Positions 35,601 through 46,491 of a DNA stretch of 64,000 nucleotides are shown here, in pieces. Source of the stretch: Camillea tinctor (taxonomy: Eukaryota > Ascomycota > Sordariomycetes > Xylariales > Xylariaceae); NCBI GenBank assembly GCA_022578605.1, contig MU394053.1:1198229-1262228 (forward strand), written 5' to 3'. A program made the position numbers and the translations under genes. Below the pieces are notes generated by a model. It saw nothing but the letters and a program-made list of their open reading frames with translations. It did not search any database and had not been told where the DNA came from. Positions within the stretch are counted from its first letter, which is position 1; each line of letters begins with the position of its first letter.

Positions 35601-38600
35601 CAGCCCGAGGTGACACCAGATACACTTTTCCCCGACGGTTATGATGTTCCATTGCCAGAGGAAACGCAACCTAATGAACTGGCGGAACCAGCGGAAGTAA
35701 CAAAAGAAATATGTGATCAAGCCTCGCCAAAGTCACAAGACACAGCGCCTGTTCAATCAGAGGAGCCTCCCCACCACCACTTGGATGAGCAACCAATTGA
35801 TTCAGCCAAGGAACTTGGATACGACAGCCCGTCCGGGCAAGGACCTAAATCGGAAACAGTCGTGCAGGCGGACGATTCTTCATCGCAGCCGCTTCAGCCA
35901 AACACTGATCTTGCTGAGCCGCATCAAGAGGTCCACGAGGATACTACCGCGGGTGAACCTGCACAGGCTTCCCAATCCCTCGAACCAGTGGAACATCCCT
36001 CCCCTCAGGCTAGCTTAAGGAAGAAGTCTAAGAAAAAGAAGAAGCGCAAAAGTCAAGTTGAACCGGAGCCGGAGCACCACCACCAGCTAGAGAACATAGA
36101 TCAACTGCAAGGTTCCCAGGAGCCGCAGCCATCGAGCGAGGAGCCTCCAGTGTCCGAAAAAGAGCCCGAGCTTCAACATACTGCCGAGAGCGCCTCAGCG
36201 GTAGTCCAAGACGAAGCGATCCCCGAAGACATTAACCCTCAGGCAAGCCCCAGTAAAAAGTCCAAAAAGAAGAAAAAGAAGCGGGCATCTCAAGCTAGCC
36301 TAGAAGCCGAGCAAGAGCATGGGACTTCCTCTGAGTCTCAACTAGTACAGCCGACACTAGCTGAGGGGCCTCGAGCTGAAGAATCGACAATGAAAGGAAT
36401 CTCTTCGGAAGATCCTTTTTTAGACATGCCTCCTATAGCAGAGACCTCGATGCAAGTATTTCCTGTAAGGGAAGCGACCCCTGAAAGGTTCCCTTTGGAA
36501 GAACCAAAACAGGAGATAGCTAGTCCTATCAAGCTAGAAGAGCCCGCCGGGCTAACGAAAGCCCCCGAATCTCAGGGAGCTCTCCTTCTAGATCAGTCAA
36601 AGAACGAGACATCTGCGCAGGAGACCACACAATCTGGACCGAGGGAAAATGCTCATGAAGCAGAAGAAACTCCTACACAAAAGCTTGTCGTTCAAGATGA
36701 CTTGCGCCAATCGTATGATCAACTCAAGGCCGACCAGCAGCCTGTAGAGGAAAAGGGAAGCCCTCGGGATATTGATTCCAAGATCGCCCCCGCCAAGGAA
36801 TTAGAAAGCGAGGAGCAGGCAACAGACAAACCAAGTACTTCTGATATTGCCACTCCTGAACCTGCACCTACGGTTCCAGGAGAAGACAGTCAAGCAACAA
36901 GCAGTAATGCACCCAAAGATACGGATCAAACAGCAGAACCAATTCCTGAATTAGTATCAGGGCACCCAAAACTAGGGGACTCTCAAGATTTTGACTTAGA
37001 TCGTGAGATTATTGGTACAACCTCAGAACATAGCTCTGAGGCCAATAAGCAGCATGGCTCGCTTGCTACTAGCCAGCCAGAGGACATGGTTGAAGATGTG
37101 TCTACGGAACAGGGAAAAAAGGTCGGTACCTCAATCGAGACCCCGCAAAATTATGCGGATGACTCCCCCGAGCTCCCTCTCATGCTATCCAAGGACGAGA
37201 ACAAGAAGTCTGATACCGAGGTCAAGCCAGACCTTCTCTTAGATACACAAGTTTCTTCTGTGCAAGACAGAAGCTTCATCAGTGTTGCCGCTCAGCCGAT
37301 AGCTCACACACCTGAAGGCATCGATGCTACTGACAACCAGGCACCCGAGCCTCGCGAAAGAGAGTCCGCAGGGACTGAAAATGAACACCAAAGCACCCAG
37401 TCCAATCAAACGCAAGTGGTAATGCAACTGCCCATCAGAACGATTTCACCAGAGGTAATCAGTGAGGGGAAAGAGTTGAAAAACGACGACTTGATGGAAG
37501 ACGAAACATCACCTAAGGTCCAAGATGTGGCCGAACTAGCCTCTCCTAAGGGACTATCCGGCGGTCATAAGGAAGGCCAGGATGAAGATAGGGAAATTAC
37601 CAAAAACGAAGCTCATGACGAAGAAGACAACATTGACTATTCTACTCTGCGAGAAAAGTGGGAGCGTAAGACACGGAATGATGAGCCAGCTACCGAAACG
37701 CCACGAAAAACGATTTTAGATACTCTCAACATTGAGAGCCCAGTACTTGCAAGAGAAACAATACGGAAGCTGTTTGAATCCCGCGGTCACATACCAGGGC
37801 TACCAGGGCTACCAAAGCGAAAAGAGCCGGAGACCTCTGAGGTCGTGCAAGAACGGGACAATTTAGATATGTCGGAAGAACAGAAACCTGACAGTCCATC
37901 TAAGGGTGTGCATCTGCCGAGCATGTCAGTGCCCACAACTCCCAACTTTGGTCGGCATTCACCCGGCAATCTCGCTCCAGTGGAAGAAGAGACAAAAGAA
38001 GAGTTAGAAAGCGAATCACCATCACGGCCTTGGGGCATAACTAGGAGATTCACAGATGGACGAACGATGAGCAGAGATAGCGGTGTCGCTATGGATGCAC
38101 TGTGGCCGCTACGACTCAACTTGGTTAATGAGCTGGCTAAGCGCGACAGCGGCGTGCACGTACGTGAGGAGCCAGAAAGCACAGAGACAAAGCAAGAAGA
38201 AGACTACACAAAGGTTGAGGAAAACGATACCCAGGTCCGGTCGGGTTCAGGTTCTCAAGATGAGGCGAGACAGCCAAGTCGGCCAAGTACCCCGAAACCC
38301 GATGCGAAAGAGGTGCAAGAAGAGGTGCAGGAAGAAGCGCAACCATCAGAGAACAAAATACCTGCACCCAGTACTCCAATACGCCGGAAAGAACCAATTG
38401 AGGAGAAGGAGAAGGCGAAGAGCACGAATGAATTGGCAGTCAAGAAAACGCGACAGTCAAAATCAGCAGATCAATTAGTGCCAAGTGAACCTCTGATGGC
38501 GATGGCGGCGACGACAACGCTATCGCGACAAGATCAGAGAAGCGCGTCAGAGAAGGTGGCCAGAGACGCGAACGCGAGCCCGATTCTGGGAAAGCAGCCA

Positions 38601-40482
38601 AGACGATCGGCTTCTAACACAAGTCTCTCGCGGCTGCGGACCCCTGAACCATTGACATTCTGGCCTGAAGGGTCAGGCAGCTATGCACGTACCAACACAC
38701 CTCCACTTAGACGAAGAGCCAAGCGAATGAGCGGTGACCTACGCTCTCTCGGCCAACCAACGACGGAGGACCCCAACCTCCCCAGTAGCAAAGATCTTTC
38801 ACCAGACCGCCAGGCTCTTGACAACACAACACCCATCGCCAATGAAGGCCGTGTCCGAGCCAGGGACATGACCGACGTATATGTAAGTTGACATAAGTTC
38901 ACATCCACATCGATATGCACAACCACACACATGTACATGCACACAAGGATCCTCGGACTGACCAGAGCGCGCCCAATGACAGGATGGATACGGCGAGGGC
39001 CGCATCGGCTCTCCGCGTTCGCCCTCCAAACCCCACAGCATGCGTCGCCGACAGAGCATGCAAGTGCTTGAGCTCGAGGCCAGAGTCGAACAGCTGCTGG
39101 CCGAGAACCAAGCACTAGCTCAAGCACGGCAGCAGGCCGAACAAAGCTTAACCCAACGTACCACATCCGCGCTTACCGAGCGCGACGCCGAGATCGAAGG
39201 CCTCAAAGCCTCTCTACAATGGCTTCAGAAAGAAGTCACACGCCTGACCGAGGTGAACGAAGGGCTTCACAGTGCCAACAATGTTCTAGCACTACAGCAC
39301 ACCGAGAAGTATAGTCGGCTCGAGAGACAACACGCGACCGCTGCTCAGGAGCTGGAAGAATACCGCGGATCAAGAGGACAGTACAACAAGACCCTCCAAG
39401 AGAAGGATGCCGAGATACAGGATCTCCGCGCCCAGCTGGAGACCTACAAGGAGCAGATTCGGGAGATGAAGGAGCAGATACTCGCATCCAAGCCTCCCGA
39501 TGCCGAATTCCTCCGTCTGAGGGACGAGGACCACTTCGACCACCGCTGTCAGCAACTGTGCTCGCACGTCCAGCAATGGGTCCTCCGCTTCTCTAAGTTC
39601 TCCGACATGCGCGCTTCCAGGCTCACGAGCGAGATCAATGACGAGAAAATTATCGACAGGCTTGACAACTCGGTCCTGGACGGATCCGAGGTCGATAGTT
39701 ATCTCCGCGACCGAGTGAAGCGTCGCGATGTCTTCATGTCCATGACCATGAACATGATCTGGGAGTTTGTATTCACACGTTACCTTTTCGGTATGGACCG
39801 GGAACAGCGACAGAAGCTCAAGTCTGTCGAGAAGCTGCTCACCGAGGTCGGACCGCCTCAGGCGGTGCGTCAATGGCGAGCTGTGACCTTGACCCTCCTC
39901 TCCAAGCGCCCTGCCTTCGGCGATCAGCGCAACCAGGATACCGAGGCAGTGGTACAGGCCATCCTCCGAACGCTGTCCATGATCCTGCCGCCTCCTTCCA
40001 ACATGGAGGCACAAATCCAGTCCCAGCTTCGCCGCGTCATGCGCGAAGCCGTCGATCTGTCTATTGAGATGCGCACGCAACGGGCCGAGTACGTGATGCT
40101 CCCGCCGCTGCAGCCCGAGTACGATGCCAACGGCGACCTAGTGCAGACGGTGGCGTTCAACGCGGCGCTCATGAACGAGCGGTCGGGTGACACCGTCTCG
40201 AATGAGGAGCTTGAGGCGCAGGGGGCTATCGTCCGCTGTGTGCTCTTCCCTCTGGTCGTCAAGAAGGGCGACGACAACGGCGTGGGTGATGATGAGATTG
40301 TCGTCTGCCCAGCGCAAGTCCTTGTGTCCAAGGCGCGCTCGCGCACCGCCACCCCGACGTCGGACAAGCCCATGTCTTCCCGCAACCCTACCCCCTCTAC
40401 TATGGGGCCTACGAGCATGGTCAGCGTCAACATGCCCGATGCCATGCGCTCTGTCGCGGGTAGTACGTGGAGCGTGGATTAA
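23601..40482 (+). CDS. lah: giant leashin / 'involucrin repeat' protein, Woronin body tether
   Basis: Exon 1 (23601-38882) is a 15.3-kb uninterrupted frame. A 100-bp intron (GTAAGT donor, CTGAC branch site, GACAG acceptor) leads to exon 2 (38983-40482). The protein has about 5593 residues. The N-terminus is Arg/Ser-rich with a predicted helix EEIIELGRKFAELARQQQ (about 177-194). The middle is disordered and very rich in Glu, Pro, Ser and Thr, with degenerate repeats such as KLVEELTLVEDP (about 3050-3110) and Lys-rich blocks KKSKKKKKK near residues 3155, 4140 and 4218. Conserved-looking stretches follow: LREKWERKTRNDEP (about 4680), RPWGITRRFTDGR (about 4810) and LTFWPEGSGSYARTNTPP (about 5010). 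Exon 2 encodes GRIGSPRSPSKPHSMRRRQS, a coiled coil (about 5120-5264) and a globular C-terminal domain of about 280 residues. In Neurospora and Aspergillus such proteins tether Woronin bodies to the septum or cortex. Assignment rests on recalled family features and size. Confidence 0.82.
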
Positions 40483-41433
40483 ATATAAAAAAGGAGTGAG
40501 AAAGAGAAAGACTAATGAGGATGGATGATGACGATAATGGAATCGAAATCATATGGAGTTTTTGGGATTATCATATTTCTTTTTTTTTTTAGATATGAAT
40601 TCTCCGCTGGTGTTTTTATTATTATTATGATGATACCTAGGGTGAAAAAATCATGTCATGTTTCCTTTTTTAATTTCCAACACCCCCCTCTGTATTTTTT
40701 GTTTTTGTTGTGAAGTTTTTGAGAGACATGAGCTGCTCCTAGAGGAAAAAGAAGAAAAGGGAGCGATTTAGAAAGGGAATAAAGAGACAACCAAACCCCC
40801 CTCTACGCTACTTACTTATTCTATACCTACTCTTGATGATGAGTTATGACCAGAATTGTCATTATGTCTGTTAATGACTTTCTTTTTCTCTTTTCTCTTC
40901 TTCAATTGTGTTGATTTCTCTATCTCAAATGGTATTAATAGTAGGAGGTTTTTTTGCACAGATTAATTAGAAACGAAGAGCCAAACACCACACATACACA
41001 CAAACAATACGGACCCCCCAAAAATGATAGGTTCGCAGTTATGACGCTTACGAATACAATAAAATAAAAAGTTCGGTCTTTATATCACTTGACTTTATCG
41101 TGTGATTCAAGTTTGCGATTGTGATTGCAGACGTATTACGTTTTATATAGTGATCTGATGAGAACTTAGTAGTCTATCTGAAGCTGGAAGTAGCCCTCAA
41201 AGACTATCATAACACACCAGCTCTCATGATACATCATACAAGTTTGGTGAAGAATCCGTATGAAGCAGAACATATTACTAGGTATAAACTATCGTAATGT
41301 AATAACATCTTTTCTTCTTTCTCTGATCGACTTCTCATAATAATAAGCCTCCTTGCACAGACAAGGGCTCTCCCTCTCTCTCTCTCTCTCTTTCTCTCTT
41401 CTTAACGCATACCATGTTGATATATCCTTCTTT
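40483..41433. other. intergenic between convergent genes
   Basis: This is the 3' flank of the leashin-type gene and of the minus-strand membrane-protein gene. There is a CT microsatellite at about 41370-41400 (plus strand). No gene is recognised. Confidence 0.5.
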
Positions 41434-42273
41434 TCAAAAAAGCAAAATCCTCGCCCGCTGGGTAAGAAACCCCTTGAACCGGCTCCCGAATATAGCATCC
41501 GCCACCATCTCCAGCGCGAACCCGCCCCAGAACACAACCAGCGCCGCCAATCCGAGCCGGTAGTACACAAACGCATCTCTACCACCAACACCCCCGTGGA
41601 TCCCCCCCACCTCCGCTGCTGATACCGCTGCTGCTGCTGCCCCCCGCCACCACCGCCCACTCACCAAAGCGTCCACGAGCAGGAAAAGCTCGCCCACCGA
41701 CGCTACGATCAGCGGCCGCCACCTACTACTCCCACTCCCACTCCGTATCCTCCTCTCATCACCGCCGCCCTCCGAACCGCGATTCTCGTCGTCCCCGCGC
41801 TCGCGCAGGAGCAGCGCGGCCAGGAGCCCCGTCGTCAGCAGCCCGCACATCCACCCCGCGAAACACACGTCCTCGTTGCGCGCCGCGAGCCCGTACCCCA
41901 GGAGCAGCAGCCCCGCCGCGAGCTGCGCCGCGGCCACGACCAGAGACGCCGCCGTGCTGGCTTCCACCGGGCTGAGCGACAGGGTCTCGTGGCTGGCTGA
42001 GGGGAAGGGCGAGGGCGAGTGGGGACAGAAAGGGGGGGAGGAGGAAGGGGGGTGAGAGGAGGAGGAGGGGGGCAGGGGCGTTATGGTTATGGTTATGGGG
42101 CCTTTGGCGAGGGACGCGGTTGTGCTGGTAGTGAGGGAGATGGTGGTGGTGGTTGTTGTTGTGCGGGTTGGGGCGGCGGGAGAGGAGGTTTGAGAGGCTT
42201 CTTGCGGTTGAAGTTGTGGGAGTTCGTGTTCCTGGAAGAGTTCCGGTTCGGGTTGTTGCTTCTCGGACGCCAT
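41434..42273 (-). CDS. hypothetical multi-spanning membrane protein
   Basis: I do not recognise a family. The single-exon frame encodes 279 aa. Residues 1-105 are low complexity (Gln/Pro/Glu, then Thr and Ser/Pro runs) and probably cytosolic. Two close hydrophobic segments follow at about 107-127 (SLVVAAAQLAAGLLLLGYGL) and 133-152 (AGWMCGLLTTGLLAALLL). After a charged Gly/Arg linker come a third at about 188-205 (PLIVASVGELFLLVDALV) and a fourth at about 240-262 (LGLAALVVFWGGFALEMVAD). The C-terminus is basic. The coding sequence is notably GC-rich, in contrast to its flanks, which supports a real gene. No catalytic motif is visible. Confidence 0.65.
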   Translation of the reverse strand: MASEKQQPEPELFQEHELPQLQPQEASQTSSPAAPTRTTTTTTTISLTTSTTASLAKGPITITITPLPPSSSSHPPSSSPPFCPHSPSPFPSASHETLSLSPVEASTAASLVVAAAQLAAGLLLLGYGLAARNEDVCFAGWMCGLLTTGLLAALLLRERGDDENRGSEGGGDERRIRSGSGSSRWRPLIVASVGELFLLVDALVSGRWWRGAAAAAVSAAEVGGIHGGVGGRDAFVYYRLGLAALVVFWGGFALEMVADAIFGSRFKGFLTQRARILLF

Positions 42274-42451
42274 GGTGTTTATTGTGTGTGCGTGTAATTA
42301 TATAGATCGATGGATTCTGGTTCTAGTGGCTGTATTCCACCACGGTCTTGTTTGATTATGATTATTATTTTATTTCCCCCCCTTTTGTATTCCGTCTTTT
42401 CTATTAAGTCGGTTGAAGAGAGATGAGTGTGGGACGTGTAGTTGTATGGTA

Positions 42452-42459
42452 GTGTAAGT
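42452..42459 (-). promoter_or_regulatory. ACTTACAC word upstream of the membrane-protein gene
   Basis: The plus strand reads GTGTAAGT. On the coding strand this is ACTTACAC, 179 bp before the ATG at 42273. The same word sits 179 bp before the ATG of the gene at 58734. A regulatory role is inference. Confidence 0.3.
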
Positions 42460-44137
42460 ATAAAAGAAAAAATGTTAATCCGTAGTGGTGTGAACTCTTG
42501 GCCGGGTTCAGAGTTATATGTATAAGTAGGTGGTGAGTATTAATTATATTCGAGGTTATCCTCCTCCTTGGGTGGTTCGACCGAATTAGGAAGGGTATAA
42601 GATAGGGATAGTGTGAAGCAATTGGGTGTATCGAAAGTTCAGCTGGGAAGGCAAGCCAAGATAAGGTTCTAAGACGGCCTTCTTATTGCTTTTTTTTGTT
42701 CAATGGGTGAGGGTAGCAGAGGGAGTAGTAGTAATAGTAGGGCTTGGCTCTATCACCTCATAGCAAGAATCGATCACCTCACATGTATCCCCACACACAA
42801 CCATCTCAGACTAAGACCCCTTGTTCAGTATATATATTGCACAATCCTCCTGCCTGCGTATGACCGTCTAACACTAAGGCGTTCTCCGCTCCCCTTTCTA
42901 AAGTCCTATGCTACTGCTAGATCTACATCCAACGTCACACCCGAATGCTGTACTATTGGGCCTTTCATGCGACGTCAGAAGATCCCGAGGGGGACGGGGC
43001 TGTTCTCGATGGCTCTAGCGTAGCCTGTAGGTCTTTTTTCTTTTTCGTTATTCTTTTTTATTTTTCGGATTCCCAGTGTCGACTCAGCCCCGGTGATCGT
43101 CACCAGGACTAAAACTGGGCTAAGGAAACCCCAGGAACAAAACAATGCTGCCTTATTAGCTTGCCCTAAGGTCTTAGGTATCTTCAGAATTTGATCTACA
43201 ACTGCGAAAGTGCTGTACATACATACATACATGTATGCTAGGGTCAGGTCGTAGGTTGCTAAAAGGGGGGCCACATGGGCTCAGCTTCGGCATTCTCTCC
43301 TCTGTTCTTTTTCTTATGGTGCAGCCCATTCTACCTAGTGTTGTGTAAGTGGTGTCTAACCCGGGCCGGTCGCCGAATCAACGCTGAGGCCGACTCAACA
43401 CCTACCAAGTTGGGGCGTTTGCCGGGCTACATTATTAGCTCATTACTGCTTTTGAACTCTTGAGGCAGTATACGAGATTCAGTGGGGACTGGAGGGGATG
43501 GCATATGCCGTAGGTCAGTTAATAGTCTAGACCCGGCACGTGGGAAACAGATGAGCTCGAAAGATGTATATGTTATAGGCTTAGTCACAAAAAGAAAAAA
43601 GCTTGTGTTGGACGATGAGATAGGTTGACCCCTGAATCAATTAACTGGGTGGGTGGTCTTGGCCCGCGGCGTCCGCCATAATTCATGCTTCCAAAGTCTG
43701 GTTCAGGCAAAGCTTAGCTTTTTACACTAGGTTGGCTCTAGCCATCGTTTTATTAATAGTTTCTGTTCTCCATGTAACTACCTAGGTAATCTTGTTCAAG
43801 AATAAAACATACAGAATACAGTAACTAGTTAGTGTAAGTCACTTAGGTAGAGAAGAGAAATACTAGAACGGAACGGAACGGAATGAATCGAATGAGAATA
43901 TGTAACCTCAATTACATGCCCACGTTTTGGAATCGTGCCTCTCCGCGTCACAACTCAAGTATGAAGATACGTAATGTAAAACGCGTCGGAGCATCAGCTA
44001 CTAATCAAGACGCCAAAACTAGGACTTCGAGCGTTACGGGGTGAGGTTATTCGGGTGTCCCGCGCCGGAGAGGGAAGGGGGGGAGTAGACTGTTTGATGC
44101 GGGTTGATGACTTACACTTACAACTATAAGACGCCGC

Positions 44138-44159
44138 TGCGGAGGCCGTGGCCTCCGCA
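44138..44159. repeat. 22-bp perfect inverted repeat (10-bp arms, 2-bp spacer)
   Basis: The arms TGCGGAGGCC and GGCCTCCGCA are exact reverse complements around GT. It is GC-rich in an otherwise ordinary intergenic region. Confidence 0.9.
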
Positions 44160-44831
44160 CTCCGTCTCTTAACACTAACCCTAACACCACCAGACCACTA
44201 ACTTAGTGTAGGTATGAATACGGGATTTTTAGTAGGCGTCCCATCCGGAAACTATTGGCGAACCTGCCAAGCCCGTCGTCGCCGTTTGATGCGACTCAGG
44301 TCTCGACTTGGACGCCAAGTCGAGGCTCAAATCGTTTGAAGCTTGGCCGGGCGGGTATATATTACAAGGCAGAGAGCAAGACAGCCAGACAGCAGACTAC
44401 AACTAGACCAGAACAAGTGCTTGGCTTGGATGAACTGACCAAATGGTGATCTACGGTAAACTTCACATGGTTGCCTTGCTTTGACAATGATCGAACCATG
44501 GTAGCATGCATAGCACGAAGAAGTCTAAACATAACCTAGAGCTTGTTGTATGCAAAACAACAACCGCCAATACCAATACAGAGAAGGGGGGCGTCTCATC
44601 TTCCTCTCTATTGCTCACTCTTATATGTCTGCCTAAAACCAAGTATTGCCAAGGAGGGCGGGAAGAAGAAAAGCCACGAGAATGCAGCGAAGAACTCAGT
44701 TTGCCGAGATTAGTATTAGTTCGGCGGCTATCTATTTCTTATAGTGTAAGTGATTGTATATCATGAAGAGCGGTTATACCAAGTTAGTCGATCCCGCCTT
44801 AACGAACAGTCACGCCTCCGTTGTACATATC

Positions 44832-44851
44832 GAGATCTCAATTGAGATCTC
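44832..44851. repeat. 20-bp perfect palindrome
   Basis: The left half GAGATCTCAA is exactly mirrored by its reverse complement, with no spacer. Confidence 0.9.
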
Positions 44852-46491
44852 AAGTCCGATCAAATCGGTCAGTCAATTGAGTAATAGTCTCGCTTTCCCT
44901 ATTTTCCAATTCATCCCACACACACAAACAAACAAACAAAAAAAAGTAAAAAGGGAAATAAACCAAGAAAATAAAAGGGAAAAAGGGTAGCTCGGTGAGT
45001 GAAAAGCGCATTAGAAGCGGATAGATTGACAGGGTTGCGAGCGTCGTCAGAAAAATAAAAAATCCAACCAACATAACATTGACTGGCCAGCTTAACCTAC
45101 TCCATATCGAAAGGTTCAGACGGGCATTGCCGGGACTTTTGCTGTTGCTACCCTAACTGCATGTGTGCTGCATACTACTAGGTACTATATATATAGATAC
45201 TAGTACTATAAGGTCGACCCCTTTTTTAGGGATCTTATAATTAAGGGTCCTCCATGATATGTAGGGTCAATTTGATAGTTAAAGCCGCCTTTCTCTCTCT
45301 CCCTTTTTGGCCATTGAACGCGCACGCGCCAAGAGATAGCAGACAACAACAAAAAAAAACGAAAACGGGAGAAGAGCAGAAGAAAAAGAAGGAAAAAGCT
45401 TGATTTTCCAAGAAATTTTAATGCGTTATTAGTTATTGGGTTAGGTACGTAAGTTCAAAGTAGTATCAAATTCAGACAACCCTAAGAGGGAAAAAAAAAA
45501 GCAAAAAACCTCAGCGCCAAGAGACGATGCTATAACTCAAATAGATTAAACGAATGAAATCTCGACCTGAACCGGGCGAGAAAATCAGATGCCAAGATAT
45601 ATCGAAGGACTACACACACGAGACTAATATTACAAACGCTATATGTCCCGAGTCCACGCAATCGCTGTGACTTACACTTTGTCATAGAATAGATGTATGT
45701 AAGTAATGAGTGTGTTGGGGATGCGCTCGTAGAAAGGATTCGTTAGACAAGCAGAGCTCGTACTTAGTGACTGTAAACTACTTCTTAATCCCTCGGTCTT
45801 GTCGTATCCCCCACATGCAGAAAGAGCCTCTTAAACTTCTGCTAAACATAAAGCTCGTATGTCATATGCGACAAGCCAACAAAAAAAAATATGAGTAGAG
45901 TTAGGTAAAGGGGAAGAACTGCGAGAACGGCGGAAGAGAAACAAAGGAGAGGAAGAAGTCAGATCAATATGAATAAATAATATTAACTTCGAAAAAACAA
46001 TACTTTCCCAATTTTATCCTCCCGTTCCTCTCTAGATTTTTGTTTTTGTTTTCCAAACCAACCTATCTATCATCCTATAAACCCATTTCCCCCTATCTAA
46101 CCATGATTTTCCTTTCCCCTATTCCCTTCATAGAGAGTGTTTCATTTGTTTGTGTTTTACAGATCATCCAAAAAGAAATACCCTGATAGGTTATATCTAA
46201 AGATAACATCGACATCATCAAAAATAAAATTGAGGCAACCTCCAGCCTCGTGACTTATTATCGTGCAGTATTTCCAGAAACAGAGAAAACGGGGAAGATA
46301 CGCCTTTCCCAACAGGGGTAATAAGTATCTTCTATACACAAGTAGTTTTGAATATATAGGTAGGTAGGATGAAGGTATTCAAAAATATAAGTATGGCAAA
46401 GGGGTGAGTTACGAAACAGCACCCGTGCCAGTTCAAAAACAAGCTGCTAACGTAGACTTTAGAGCGTCAACTGAGGCAACCTCAATAACAC

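Larger units (their letters stand above)
42274..46491. other. gene-poor interval of 4.2 kb
   Basis: No domain-bearing frame was found on either strand. It contains several copies of the ACTTACAC/GTGTAAGT word (42452, 43343, 43832, 44110, 44744, 45670), two perfect palindromes (44138-44159, 44832-44851) and ordinary microsatellites. Confidence 0.45.

Noticed and set aside
39370..40080. 236-aa minus-strand frame under leashin exon 2
   Set aside because: It is antisense to a well-supported coding exon and has no recognisable domain.
44168..44190. Telomere-like AACCCTAAC
   Set aside because: Only about one and a half units are present, too few to call an interstitial telomeric repeat.
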